The translations under genes and the position numbers were made by a program. A stretch of DNA of 64,000 nucleotides from Luteirhabdus salina (GTDB taxonomy: Bacteria; Bacteroidota; Bacteroidia; Flavobacteriales; Flavobacteriaceae): positions 124,001 through 188,000 of the forward strand of contig JALAHT010000001.1 of assembly GCA_025384855.1 (NCBI GenBank). Reading direction: 5' to 3'. Below, piece after piece: positions 26,701 through 36,226 of this stretch (its first letter is position 1; each line of letters opens with the position of its first letter). The notes beneath the pieces were generated by a model. It did not search any database. It was not told the DNA's origin and worked only from the letters and a program-made list of their open reading frames with translations.

Positions 26701-28732
26701 CAAGGCCACCCCATACATGTTGTCCAGACCAAAATCCAGCACCGCCACCGGCGCCTGCCACAACTATTCTATCAGTTAGGGCAGTACCCCCTATACGAAT
26801 GTCAGAGGCACCTCCACCACCGGCACCGGCAGATTCTCCATTTCCTCCACCGTTCCAGCCGCCAGTAAGGCCTGTAGGCTGTTCTCCGACATAGATGTAT
26901 AATGTTTCCCCAGGGACTACTGGAATCGTAGCTTCTACGCCCCCTCCAAAATTTACATTGTTTACCCAATTGGCGCCTCCTTGCGCGCCGTACACAATGG
27001 CCTGTATTTCCGTAACGCCTGCCGGCACCACAAATTGTTGTGGGGCGCCTGTGTAAGAGAATGTCATTGTACCCGTTGATCCGGTTGAACAATTATCGCT
27101 TACTGCTGGCGCGGTATAGGTGACTACTGCGCCACAGGCATCAGGATCGTTATCTTGGGTAATATCGGATGGACATGTAAGTGTCGGTGCAATCCAATCT
27201 TCCACGGTTACCGTTGTGGTGCATGTATCGGTATTTCCGCCCGCGTCTGTTACCGTTAGGGTAACTGTATTTGGACCAACATCGGCACAGGTAAAGCTGG
27301 AAACATCTATGCTCGTACTTGTAATGCTACAGTTATCCGTGCTACCATTATTAATATCGGCAGCGGTAATGCTCGCCGAACCACTCGTATCAAGCTGGAC
27401 TGTGAATGGAGCTGCACAATTTGCCACTGGGGCTATATTGTCCTCTACCGTAACCGTAGCTGTACAGGTATCGGTGTTTCCGCTTGCATCGGTCACCGTT
27501 AGGGTCACCATATTTGGACCGATATCGGCACAGGTGAAGCTGGAAACATCGATGCTCGTGCTGGCAATGCTACAGTTATCCGTGCTACCATTATTAATAT
27601 CGGCAGCGGTAATGCTCGCCGAACCACTCGCATCAAGCTGTACCGTAAATGGGGCAACGCAGTTGGCCGTTGGGGCCACGTTGTCCTCTACCGTTACCGT
27701 TGTCGTACAGGTGTCGGAATTTCCGCCCCCATCGGTAACTGTTAGGGTTACCGTATTTGGACCGATATCGGTACAGGTGAAGCTGGAAACATCGATGCTC
27801 GTGCTGGCAATGCTACAGTTATCCGTGCTACCATTATTAATATCGGCAGCGGTAATGCTCGCCGAACCACTTCCATCCAATTGAATTGTAAAGGGAGCAA
27901 CACAGTTGGCTACAGGTGCAGTGTTATCAACACCAGCATTTATGGTAATCGACTGGTTTGAAGATTCGCAATCATTGGCATCTCTTATTCTTACTTGATA
28001 TGTACTTGGCGCCAGGTTCGTAAATGTTGAAGCACCTTGATAGGTAGTGCCACCATTAATCGAATAAGAATATGGGCTCGTTCCTCCCGATGGAGCAGTA
28101 ATGACAATAGTACCGTCATTGGCACCAGGACACCCTTCGTTTGTAGGAGTTGCGGTAAAACTTAACGTTGGACATGCCACTCCGCCGCCAGTAATCGTGA
28201 CGATATAATCTTCTACCTCACCGTTGAAGCCAGTTTCGCACGGACCCACAACTGGTGTGGTTCCGTTCTTCGCAATGATCCGCATACGCGTTGGTCCATT
28301 GCTTGCAGCTGCAGGCACCGTTATCGTACGGTTCAGCGAGGTACCACCACCAAAAGGGATACTGCCACTTCCGGTAAACACGGTTTCGCCAGGATCGTTA
28401 AAATCCTGGTCCTGATTGAAATCTATATAGGCAGCATATGCATAATCGCCAGCATTGGAGCGATCTACACGAACTATTACCTGATTTGTATTGGGTGCAG
28501 TTGGCGTAGGGCTGTAGGTGGCTCGAGAGCCCAAGCCCGTAAAGTCTCCATAGTTGCCCCCAGAGTTTGTTTGGTTGCAATTGTTAAAAGGGTTTGAGGT
28601 TATAGGAAAACAGACTTCTCCTATAAATGCTCCATTTCCTGCCGAACCAGAGGTTGTACAGTATTGAGCGTTACTTTCATTTACGCCAAAGAATATGGCA
28701 ATAAACAAAAGCACATAAGTAATGCTTTTCAT
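23762..28732 (-). CDS. Giant secreted GEVED/SprB/HYR-repeat protein with T9SS type A sorting domain
   Basis: A 1,656-residue cell-surface or secreted protein. Order: signal peptide (residues 1-22), GEVED domain (about 50-180, AYAAYIDFNQDQDFNDPGE), SprB-like repeat (about 185-267), three ~80-residue units (APVANCVAPFTIQLDGSGSAS type), half an HYR domain, a glycine-rich domain (about 545-780, GGGGASDIRIGG), the other half of that HYR, another HYR, six more units mixed with HYR domains, and a T9SS type A sorting domain (about 1580-1656, ending GQITKRLIKE). It is probably an adhesin or matrix protein. Repeat DNA is highly similar among units, so copy number may vary between strains and assemblies. 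Confidence 0.9.
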   Translation of the reverse strand: MKSITYVLLFIAIFFGVNESNAQYCTTSGSAGNGAFIGEVCFPITSNPFNNCNQTNSGGNYGDFTGLGSRATYSPTPTAPNTNQVIVRVDRSNAGDYAYAAYIDFNQDQDFNDPGETVFTGSGSIPFGGGTSLNRTITVPAAASNGPTRMRIIAKNGTTPVVGPCETGFNGEVEDYIVTITGGGVACPTLSFTATPTNEGCPGANDGTIVITAPSGGTSPYSYSINGGTTYQGASTFTNLAPSTYQVRIRDANDCESSNQSITINAGVDNTAPVANCVAPFTIQLDGSGSASITAADINNGSTDNCSIASTSIDVSSFTCTDIGPNTVTLTVTDGGGNSDTCTTTVTVEDNVAPTANCVAPFTVQLDASGSASITAADINNGSTDNCSIASTSIDVSSFTCADIGPNMVTLTVTDASGNTDTCTATVTVEDNIAPVANCAAPFTVQLDTSGSASITAADINNGSTDNCSITSTSIDVSSFTCADVGPNTVTLTVTDAGGNTDTCTTTVTVEDWIAPTLTCPSDITQDNDPDACGAVVTYTAPAVSDNCSTGSTGTMTFSYTGAPQQFVVPAGVTEIQAIVYGAQGGANWVNNVNFGGGVEATIPVVPGETLYIYVGEQPTGLTGGWNGGGNGESAGAGGGGASDIRIGGTALTDRIVVAGAGGGAGFWSGQHVWGGLGGGLIGGAGYRDTPANPGGDPGTQTSSGNGTCASFNNPSVAGGLGFGGSPNGCGCEGYGGGAGYYGGAGSGNCRGGGGGSSYTAPTVTDVVHSQGVRQGNGEITITYNSTIEVTQTAGLPSGSTFPIGTTTNTFVVTDASGNSATCSFDVTINDTQLPTITCPGDVVQDSDPGICGAVITYTTPVGADNCASPTTVQTAGLASGSTFPVGTTTNTFVVTDASGNTATCSFDVTINDNEAPIANCAAPFTVQLDASGSASITVADIDNGSTDNCGIASTDIDVADFTCADVGANTVTLTVTDVNGNTDTCTTTITVEDSVAPVANCVAPFTVQLDGSGTASITAADIDNGSTDNCGIASTSIDVTDFTCADVGPNTVTLTVTDVNGNTSTCTTTITVEDSVAPVANCVAPFTVQLDASGTANITAADIDNGSTDNCGIASTSIDVTDFSCSDVGANTVTLTVTDVNGNTSTCTTTVTVEDIIAPSIACPADITVNTDAGDCFATVTFPTPIALDNCDIDTVEQTAGLPSGSQFPVGVNTIEFMATDANGNSSTCSFTITVTDNEAPVAVCQEITIQLDANGIAGITAADVDGGSIDQCGVASTAIDIDTFDCSDVGANDVVLTVTDVNGNSSTCTAVVTVEDVTAPVVACQDITVELDPITGLATVLGTDIDNGSTDACGIASYDLDMDTFDCSNIGDNTVVLTVTDTNGNVETCTATVTVQDNTSPELVCQDFTIEIGADGFTTLDPSDVIASNEDACGIQTVAVDITEFSCADIGTPVTVQVFSQDSNGNTSTCTATVTAVDVHAPVVTCPADQTVDPGEGNLFYILPDYFATGEATALDNCTDSITITSQEPAAGTPLPDGVHVITLTATDEYGNVGTCAFELTVESELGVEDPRQDFATLSIYPVPTDNILNISNPQGIDLEKVEIYDQRGRLVYTETLSGVGTTNTINVSRLAAATYYVRIYGQSGQITKRLIKE

Positions 28733-28889
28733 GATTTGGGGTTTTTAATTAAAGGGCGTAAAAGTATAAAAAAATGTTAATAGCCATATACGTGTTAATG
28801 CGTATATATGAAGGGAGTAGTAGGATGCAATATCTTTAATTTAGGTATTGAATTCCAAGGGCCAAAAGAAGGTTGCTGGGATCCATAAA

Positions 28890-29525
28890 CGATTTGCTAA
28901 GAGCTAGAAACAAAGTATCAAAGAAGCAAAGTGGCAGAAAAACAGAGAGACATAGAAGCAGAGAAACAGAGAAGCTAATTACTATTATTCACCCTACACC
29001 CTACACCCTACTTCCTACACCCTACTACCTAAAGACTAAAGACTAACAACTAACGACTACTCTGGAATTTGGTACTTGAGATTTGGAATTTGATGATTGC
29101 TAAAGTCAAAGAGAAAAATTAACAAAGAATACCGCTTAAAGCGTATAGCGTATAGCGTACAGCCTATTTTGGAATTTGGGATTTGGGATTTTCTTGGTGA
29201 ACTGTTCACCGATCACCGATCACCGATCACCGATCACTATCTACGGACTATTGACCCCCGACTAACAGCTAACAGCCAAGAGTCAAGAGTCAAGAGGCAA
29301 GAAGCAAGAGGCAAGAGGCAAGAGGCAAGAACCAAGAACTTGTAGCTAAGGAACAAAGTGACAAAGAAGCAGAGAAGCAGAGAAGCAGAGAAGCAAAGGA
29401 GCAAAGGAGCTAATTAGTACTATTCATCCTACTTCCTACCTCCTACATCCTACACCCCTCACGTCTCATTTCTCACTACTCGCCATCTTCTACTGAAAAG
29501 ACTACAGACCAATAACTACCGACTA
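28890..29525. repeat. Heptamer repeat block between the T9SS protein and the lipoprotein gene
   Basis: The 28733-29529 gap holds no gene. It contains the purine-rich AAAGAAGCAAAGTGGCAGA octamers (28915-28975 and 29350-29410), CCTACAC/CCTACTT heptamers (28990-29030), ACTAAAG/ACTAACA units, the recurring phrase AATACCGCTTAAAGCGTATAGC...TATTTTGGAATTTGG (29121-29187), CACCGAT heptamers (about 29207-29238), GCAAGAG heptamers (about 29277-29335) and TCCTAC(N) units (29425-29455). The arrays end 5 nt from the next stop codon. Confidence 0.85.
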
Positions 29526-29529
29526 GGAA

Positions 29530-30834
29530 CTATTTCTTCGTCTCAAACTCAATAACGTACGGTTTAAGGCGTATTCCATTCGAGAGCCTAAAGTTCGAAC
29601 CGATGGCTAGCTGGTATTTTTTGCCAGGTGCTAGTTGCACTTGAAAAGAATAACTTTCATTATCCTCTGCCCATGTGCGGGTGGCATTATCTACCTTGGG
29701 GTAAAACTCTTCACCTAATGGTCCATAATCCAGTCCGGTGTGGATCCCATTCAAGGGCTCGGAAAACACAACGGTCAGCGTCTGGGTATTGGGATCCACG
29801 TCAGTAGCGCCATTTTCAAATTCAAGGATTTTTGAAACATACGGTCGTTTGCTTTCATAGGCGGCGTAAAGATTTTTGATGGTATCGGGCAATAGGCCAG
29901 AAGCATCCACAATTCGCTCGACCGCCGTCTCATCGGTGTAGTCGAGTTCAATCAATTCCTTAATCGCTTGCTTCTTATCGGTGGCTTGTCGATAGTAGCG
30001 CTCGGCAATTTCATAGCCGATATAATAGCCCAAGTCGCGCACCTCCAATTCGTTTTCATTTTCACCCCAAAGCCAATTATAATTATTGCTCATTAAATGA
30101 AGATCGTCCACAAATTTTTCCACCACCTTCTTTTCATTAGTCTTTCCAAATTCGATGGCCGGAACAGTGGAAGGTTGTTCCGTTACCTCGCACGACACAA
30201 ACTCTGCGATCCCCTCATAAAGACACATGGAAAGGAGGTTGGTGACCAACTCTTTCTGTTGGGTGTGGACGTATTCATGCGTACACAAAAGTGCAAGATT
30301 ATCCAGGGGCTTGTATTGTTTATAGAACGGTTGCCGCCACTCGGGCAATTCGGATACATCGGTGGTCTCATCTGCCAACGCCAATTCACTACCAATTAGA
30401 ATGTTCTTTCCATTAATGGTTCCATTGGTTCTAAAAGCACCCACGGTAAAGTATATTTTGGCCGGCGACAAGTCGGGATAGGCGTTCTTTAATTTTTGAA
30501 CAGCGACTGCAATGTCATCATGATAACGTTCTGTAGTTAGCGTATGCTGCCTAATGGACGCCCAAAACTTCGGATAGGCGGTCATGGCGGTAAAGAACTC
30601 TTGTTCCGTATAATTTCGTACCGCGATTAAATCTCGGAGCCCCGAACTCGCTTTGTCCAAGTACAACTGTTGTAGTAATTGCTTTTGTCTGATTGTATCT
30701 GATGTCTGCTGAATTTGATCGTAAGCGTTCCAAAAATTTGAAATATCGCTCGACTCGAATTCCTGTTGATAGTGCTTTTCTCCGCAGCTGAAAAGCAACA
30801 GACATAACATAAAGTAAACTGTTATCCGTACCAT
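29530..30834 (-). CDS. Lipoprotein with HExxH motif, putative zinc peptidase (DUF2268-like)
   Basis: A 434-residue protein. The N-terminal signal ends at a lipobox (CLLLFSC). The middle contains LLCTHEYVHTQQ, an HExxH zinc site with a downstream Glu in YEGIAEFVS, as in gluzincin-type DUF2268 proteins. The last ~90 residues (FENGATDVDPNTQTLTVVFS onward) form a beta-rich, Ig-like domain. It probably acts in the periplasm or at the surface. Substrate unknown. It is a single gene between two repeat blocks. Confidence 0.72.
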   Translation of the reverse strand: MVRITVYFMLCLLLFSCGEKHYQQEFESSDISNFWNAYDQIQQTSDTIRQKQLLQQLYLDKASSGLRDLIAVRNYTEQEFFTAMTAYPKFWASIRQHTLTTERYHDDIAVAVQKLKNAYPDLSPAKIYFTVGAFRTNGTINGKNILIGSELALADETTDVSELPEWRQPFYKQYKPLDNLALLCTHEYVHTQQKELVTNLLSMCLYEGIAEFVSCEVTEQPSTVPAIEFGKTNEKKVVEKFVDDLHLMSNNYNWLWGENENELEVRDLGYYIGYEIAERYYRQATDKKQAIKELIELDYTDETAVERIVDASGLLPDTIKNLYAAYESKRPYVSKILEFENGATDVDPNTQTLTVVFSEPLNGIHTGLDYGPLGEEFYPKVDNATRTWAEDNESYSFQVQLAPGKKYQLAIGSNFRLSNGIRLKPYVIEFETKK

Positions 30835-30979
30835 ATGGAATACTAACGCTTTTTATTGGTGAATGGTATATCTCTCTAAAAACCAGAGCGATCTGAAGTT
30901 GCTTTTTTTCGCTGAAATCTGTTTTTCAGCTTTCTATTAAAATAATAAAACGTAAAGATATGGCATCTACAATGTGAGA

Positions 30980-31160
30980 AGTGAGCTATTGGTTATTGGG
31001 TATTGCATATTGCATATTGCCTGAAGCGTACAGCCTATTTTGGAATTTGGGATTTAAGACTTTTTGAATGTGCTCTGAACTCTGAACTCTGAATTCTCAA
31101 TTCTCAATTCTGAATTCTGAATTCTCAATTCTGAATTCTGAACTCTGAACTCGCAACTCA
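30980..31160. repeat. Heptamer arrays in the 30835-31226 gap
   Basis: Units are ATTGCAT / TTGGGTA (30990-31020), the phrase AGCGTACAGCCTATTTTGG (31025 onward) shared with 23.5 and 29.1 kb, and a long run of CTCTGAA / TTCTGAA / TTCTCAA heptamers (about 31072-31155). These last are the reverse complement of the TTGAGAA / TTCAGAA units seen at 23.35 kb, so the arrays occur in both orientations. Confidence 0.8.
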
Positions 31161-31192
31161 TAACGCTACGTTCGACGCTACTATACTACTTA

Positions 31193-31222
31193 AAAACCAC
31201 CCGCGTTTCCTTAGGTGGTTTT
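31193..31222 (-). terminator. Terminator of rtcB
   Basis: AAAACCACC pairs perfectly with GGTGGTTTT around a 12-nt loop. On the minus strand the stem is followed by a T-run. The rtcB stop codon lies 5 nt away. Confidence 0.8.
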
Positions 31223-31226
31223 GGAA

Positions 31227-32729
<1,503 letters not shown>

Positions 32730-32812
32730 TTACATTACAAATATGCACACACACCTGCGCAACCTTTTTGCGTAGTAGTAAAAAACTTGTATTTTGCCTT
32801 AAATTTTCCTTT

Positions 32813-33835
32813 ATGGCCCGCACTAAAAATGCGTTAATCCGTTACAAAACCCTCGATAAATGTTTGCAAAACAATTATCGCCAATGGACGCTGGAAGACC
32901 TCATTAATGCGTGCTCTGACGCTTTGTATGAGTTGGAAGGACGAAATGTCTCGGTAAGTAAGCGTACAATCCAATTGGATATTCAGTTGATGCGAAGCGA
33001 TAAGTTAGGGTATCACGCACCCATTGAAGTGTATGATAAAAAATATTACCGCTACAGTGATCCAGATTACACTATAACAGATATTCCCCTTACGGAAAAT
33101 GATATGCAAGTACTCTCCGAAACCATGGAGATGCTGAAACAGTTTCGTGACTTTTCATTGTTTCAGGAGCTCACTGGAATTTTCAACAAACTTGAGGATA
33201 AAATATATACCCAAAAGAGCAAGCGACCTTCCATTATTCACCTCGATAAAAATGAAGACTTAAAGGGGCTGGAGTTTTTAGATGAACTGTATCAAGCCAT
33301 CCTAAAGGAAGTGGTGCTCGTCATCACGTATAAATCATTTAAAGCACGGCATCCTCAAATTATGGTTATTCATCCTTACTTATTAAAGGAATTTAATAAC
33401 CGCTGGTTCCTAGTTGGCAAAAAGCACTCTGGCAACGTGGTATTCCACTTAGCATTAGACCGGATACAAAAGATCGATTATAATTTTGACCTTACCTATC
33501 AACCGAGGCATTTGGATGCGGATACCTACTATCAACATACCATTGGAGTAACGGTGAAAGATGATACACAACTTCAAACGGTAGTGTTTAAAGTGAATCG
33601 CGAGAACGCCCCTTATGTCGAAACAAAGCCTTTTCACCGTAGTCAAGAAATCGTTCAGCGCCATAAGGGAGGCGCTGTGACATTTTCAATTTATGTACAC
33701 CTCAACTTTGAGCTAGAACGCCTGTTGCTCGGGTTTGGCGAAACCTTGGAAGTGCTTGAGCCCCTACAACTAAGAAATAGGATGAAACAAAAATTCATAA
33801 AAGGTGTTTCACTCTACAATTCGGTACATGATTAA
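32813..33835 (+). CDS. WYL-domain transcriptional regulator (YafY-like)
   Basis: A 340-residue regulator. The N-terminal winged helix (MARTKNALIRYKTLDKCLQ, then LEDLINACSDAL and VSKRTIQLDIQLM) is followed by a linker and a WYL domain (about residues 140-220: VLVITYKSF, HPYLLKEFNNRWFLVG) and a WYL C-terminal extension. ATG 32813 is preferred to an upstream codon because it gives the family N-terminus. It is divergent from rtcB. WYL domains sense ligands, often nucleic acids or nucleotides, so it probably controls rtcB. The 3' end overlaps the convergent gene by 27 nt. Confidence 0.88.
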   Translation: MARTKNALIRYKTLDKCLQNNYRQWTLEDLINACSDALYELEGRNVSVSKRTIQLDIQLMRSDKLGYHAPIEVYDKKYYRYSDPDYTITDIPLTENDMQVLSETMEMLKQFRDFSLFQELTGIFNKLEDKIYTQKSKRPSIIHLDKNEDLKGLEFLDELYQAILKEVVLVITYKSFKARHPQIMVIHPYLLKEFNNRWFLVGKKHSGNVVFHLALDRIQKIDYNFDLTYQPRHLDADTYYQHTIGVTVKDDTQLQTVVFKVNRENAPYVETKPFHRSQEIVQRHKGGAVTFSIYVHLNFELERLLLGFGETLEVLEPLQLRNRMKQKFIKGVSLYNSVHD

Positions 33836-34246
33836 AACATTGCAAATATGTTGCTGGAAAGCGGTATATAAAAAAACCGAGCTGAAATACGACCATAACA
33901 ACACAAATAGAATATGAACGGCGGTTTCGCGTTTTTTGCCACGCCAAAGATCAGCGGAATAGACAAATAACTGTACAAACAACCGAATGCCCCAGAAAAT
34001 TCCGAGTCCGAGCGCGATGTTGTTTCCAAGATCGGTTTCAATGATATCTTCTGTGGCGACCCAACAAAGCAGTCCCATCAGGAAGACGGTAAAGGCAATA
34101 AAAAAGGTATGGACCGTCATCATTTGTCGGTTAATGAGGCTTAGGCTCTTCAATTCTGTACCCCAATTAAAATAGCGCGGAAAGATGATATGAACCAACG
34201 CTAAGGCTATTAGTAGAGTTCCAATGATTTGAAGATGTAGATGCAT
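33809..34246 (-). CDS. Four-span membrane protein of unknown function
   Basis: A 145-residue protein with four hydrophobic segments (MHLHLQIIGTLLIALALVHI, VHTFFIAFTVFLMGLLCWVA, NIALGLGIFWGIRLFVQLFV and VHILFVLLWSYFSSVFLYTA). I do not recognise a named family. It is the last gene of a four-gene run with DoxX-like, DUF2071 and methyltransferase genes, 9 nt after the methyltransferase, so a shared role with those is likely. Confidence 0.7.
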   Translation of the reverse strand: MHLHLQIIGTLLIALALVHIIFPRYFNWGTELKSLSLINRQMMTVHTFFIAFTVFLMGLLCWVATEDIIETDLGNNIALGLGIFWGIRLFVQLFVYSADLWRGKKRETAVHILFVLLWSYFSSVFLYTAFQQHICNVLIMYRIVE

Positions 34247-34255
34247 ATTGCGGTG

Positions 34256-35008
34256 TTAGGGAGTGGCGACAAAAATCGACATAAAAGGTGTAAACTTGGT
34301 TTCTTCAATGGTTGAAAACTCAGCCTCCGAAAAACTTTGTTTCCAAACTTTTTTAGAGAAAAAATGGGTTACCCCAACCGAAAAGGCCAAAAAGTTGGGA
34401 AGATCACGAAGATGTTCAACTAGTACTACCTTCCCATCAGGTTTGCAGATGCGGCGACATTCCTTTAGAAACTGCACTTTTTCCTCGTTTGACCGTATCT
34501 CATGCAAAGCCGAAAGTATAAATACGATTTCGGTTCCAGCATCAGGTAGTGGTATATGATCTGTCATAATCTGTTCGGTACTGGGGTGTACCAAACTTAC
34601 GTTCCGTGCCCTTACGATAGCGGGTTCGGTATGACGCTTCGGATTATAAAAATCGAATACCTGAAGCGTGGCCGTGGGAAATTCCCGTTGCAACAGGAAA
34701 CTGGTTTCATCGAACCCAGCATTGATGTTTACGATATGTTTGGGATCGGATTCTTTAAGGTGAATAGGTTCTAACCATTTGAGATCATAATACCCAGAGA
34801 AATCATACACATAAGCTGAAACCAGCAGCGGTGCGATAAGCCCATAACCAATGGCAGCGATCAGCAGCCAAAAAAGGGTATCTGAAAATGGGAAAATACG
34901 ATGGAGCACGATCAGCACCGCCAATAGTAGGGCGCCAATGACATAAAAATGACGGTTAAAGCTGAGGATGTTTAGGACCCCTTGAAATTTTCGTCGTGTT
35001 GTATCCAT
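34256..35008 (-). CDS. Membrane-anchored class I SAM-dependent methyltransferase
   Basis: About 250 residues. Two membrane spans near the N-terminus (VIGALLLAVLIVLHRIF and LFWLLIAAIGYGLIAPLLVS) precede a Rossmann methyltransferase domain: HIVNINAGFDETSFLLQREF (SAM loop), DIPLPDAGTEIVFILSALHE and RRICKPDGKVVLVEHLRD. The ATG at 35008 is preferred over an upstream one because AAAGGAAAG precedes it at good spacing. It overlaps the DUF2071 gene by 37 nt, which implies coupling. Substrate is unknown; a lipid or quinone-like acceptor would suit a membrane anchor. Confidence 0.78.
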   Translation of the reverse strand: MDTTRRKFQGVLNILSFNRHFYVIGALLLAVLIVLHRIFPFSDTLFWLLIAAIGYGLIAPLLVSAYVYDFSGYYDLKWLEPIHLKESDPKHIVNINAGFDETSFLLQREFPTATLQVFDFYNPKRHTEPAIVRARNVSLVHPSTEQIMTDHIPLPDAGTEIVFILSALHEIRSNEEKVQFLKECRRICKPDGKVVLVEHLRDLPNFLAFSVGVTHFFSKKVWKQSFSEAEFSTIEETKFTPFMSIFVATP

Positions 35009-35736
35009 GTGTCTTTCTTTCCTTTTTTCCAATAATAGGGTATCTCCTCGATAATAAATGCGTTTGCCAAGATAGGGTTCTTGAACTTTAAGCTATCGAT
35101 AAACGAAAATTGATAGTCGGTTACTGCTACTGGTTTAGGTTTCCAGTTTTGACGTACCCCTTGAATGATCAATACCTCCTTTGCCGCTTGGTTATAGGTA
35201 AAGGTAAAAGGTAACGGCCCGGCATATTTTCGCGCCTCCTTCCATTTCGAAAACGGCGATTGCGATGGCAAGCCTACTTCCTCATTTGTCCTATCGACAG
35301 TAAGATGAAAATCGGATCTGTTGGAAGTGATAGTTTTTAGATTTCCTTTGGTCGTTTGTTCAATATCGGTAGTGGTATAGTTATAATGGGTAAAGATATT
35401 ACCAAAGAATTCCATTTTCCGTTTGTTGGTTTCCGATTTAAGGATGTACAAGCCTCGCAATCGCTTACCCCGCGAATCGGTATAGCGTACGAATAAGCGA
35501 TAGCCGATAAGGAAGAAATCACTGCCCATGAATGTTGGAAATCCCTTGGGTCGCAAGTCTTTTGTCTGTACCATCGCGAGGGCCAGAAAGGCCCATTTGT
35601 CCTGAAAAGTATCCAACGTTAAGCATTCGGGAAGCAAGGGCTGTAGTTCTGCCTTTGGAAGAGCGAAGGTCAACACCAGGGAACTTTTAAAATATGCTTC
35701 AACGGCGAAGGGATGATTTTTTAAAAAGGAAAGCAT
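34972..35736 (-). CDS. DUF2071 family protein
   Basis: A 254-residue protein. The N-terminus LVLTFALPKAELQPLLPECL and the downstream FFLIGYRLFVRYTDSRGKRL resemble the acetoacetate-decarboxylase-like beta fold of DUF2071. No catalytic residue can be assigned with confidence. It lies 1 nt after the DoxX-like gene and overlaps the methyltransferase gene. Confidence 0.75.
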   Translation of the reverse strand: MLSFLKNHPFAVEAYFKSSLVLTFALPKAELQPLLPECLTLDTFQDKWAFLALAMVQTKDLRPKGFPTFMGSDFFLIGYRLFVRYTDSRGKRLRGLYILKSETNKRKMEFFGNIFTHYNYTTTDIEQTTKGNLKTITSNRSDFHLTVDRTNEEVGLPSQSPFSKWKEARKYAGPLPFTFTYNQAAKEVLIIQGVRQNWKPKPVAVTDYQFSFIDSLKFKNPILANAFIIEEIPYYWKKGKKDTWIQHDENFKGS

Positions 35737-35737
35737 A

Positions 35738-36133
35738 CTAGGTGGCTTGGACTATTTTGGGCTTCAGTTGAAATTCGTTGTAATATATCACCAAAATAAA
35801 CAATAGCGCAAAGATGCTGTTTGCTTTTCCCCATAACAAAAAGTCAGGGACCAATAAAAACTCCAGTATGTTCATGGTCGCAATAATGATTATTTGTAGC
35901 ACTGCATTGAACCTACTTTTATAACCAGAAAGGATCCATACGGCCATACCCGCCTCAGCCAAACCGATGGCCATGGTTAGTTCCCCCGCATACTCCTGCC
36001 CCAAAATCTCCCCTACTATTTGTTGGTGTCTTGGTACTAAGTCGAGGACTTTGCAGAAGAGTCCATTGACTAGCCAAACGAGGGCGATAAGGACGGTGAT
36101 GAGTTTGGAAATGGCTCTAGTAGTCACTCTCAA
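35738..36133 (-). CDS. DoxX-like membrane protein
   Basis: A 131-residue four-span protein (LITVLIALVWLVNGLFCKVL, then LTMAIGLAEAGMAVWILSGY, VLQIIIIATMNILEFLLV and SIFALLFILVIYYNEF). The VWxxNGLxxKVL...P pattern is typical of DoxX-like proteins. It heads the four-gene unit ending at 33809. Role unknown, possibly membrane redox. Confidence 0.75.
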   Translation of the reverse strand: MRVTTRAISKLITVLIALVWLVNGLFCKVLDLVPRHQQIVGEILGQEYAGELTMAIGLAEAGMAVWILSGYKSRFNAVLQIIIIATMNILEFLLVPDFLLWGKANSIFALLFILVIYYNEFQLKPKIVQAT

Positions 36134-36226
36134 AATTTTCTTTGAAAAGAATCAGATAAATAAAACGCAAAAGTAAGGTTTTTAAAGCGGCATGAGCGTT
36201 ATACGTTGTTGGCAACTGGCTTTTCC

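Noticed and set aside
27120-27884. 254-codon plus-strand open frame
   Set aside because: Same cause: shadow of ~240-nt repeats on the opposite strand.
32768-32812. Upstream start for the WYL regulator
   Set aside because: The added residues are not family-like, and the ATG at 32813 gives the expected N-terminus.
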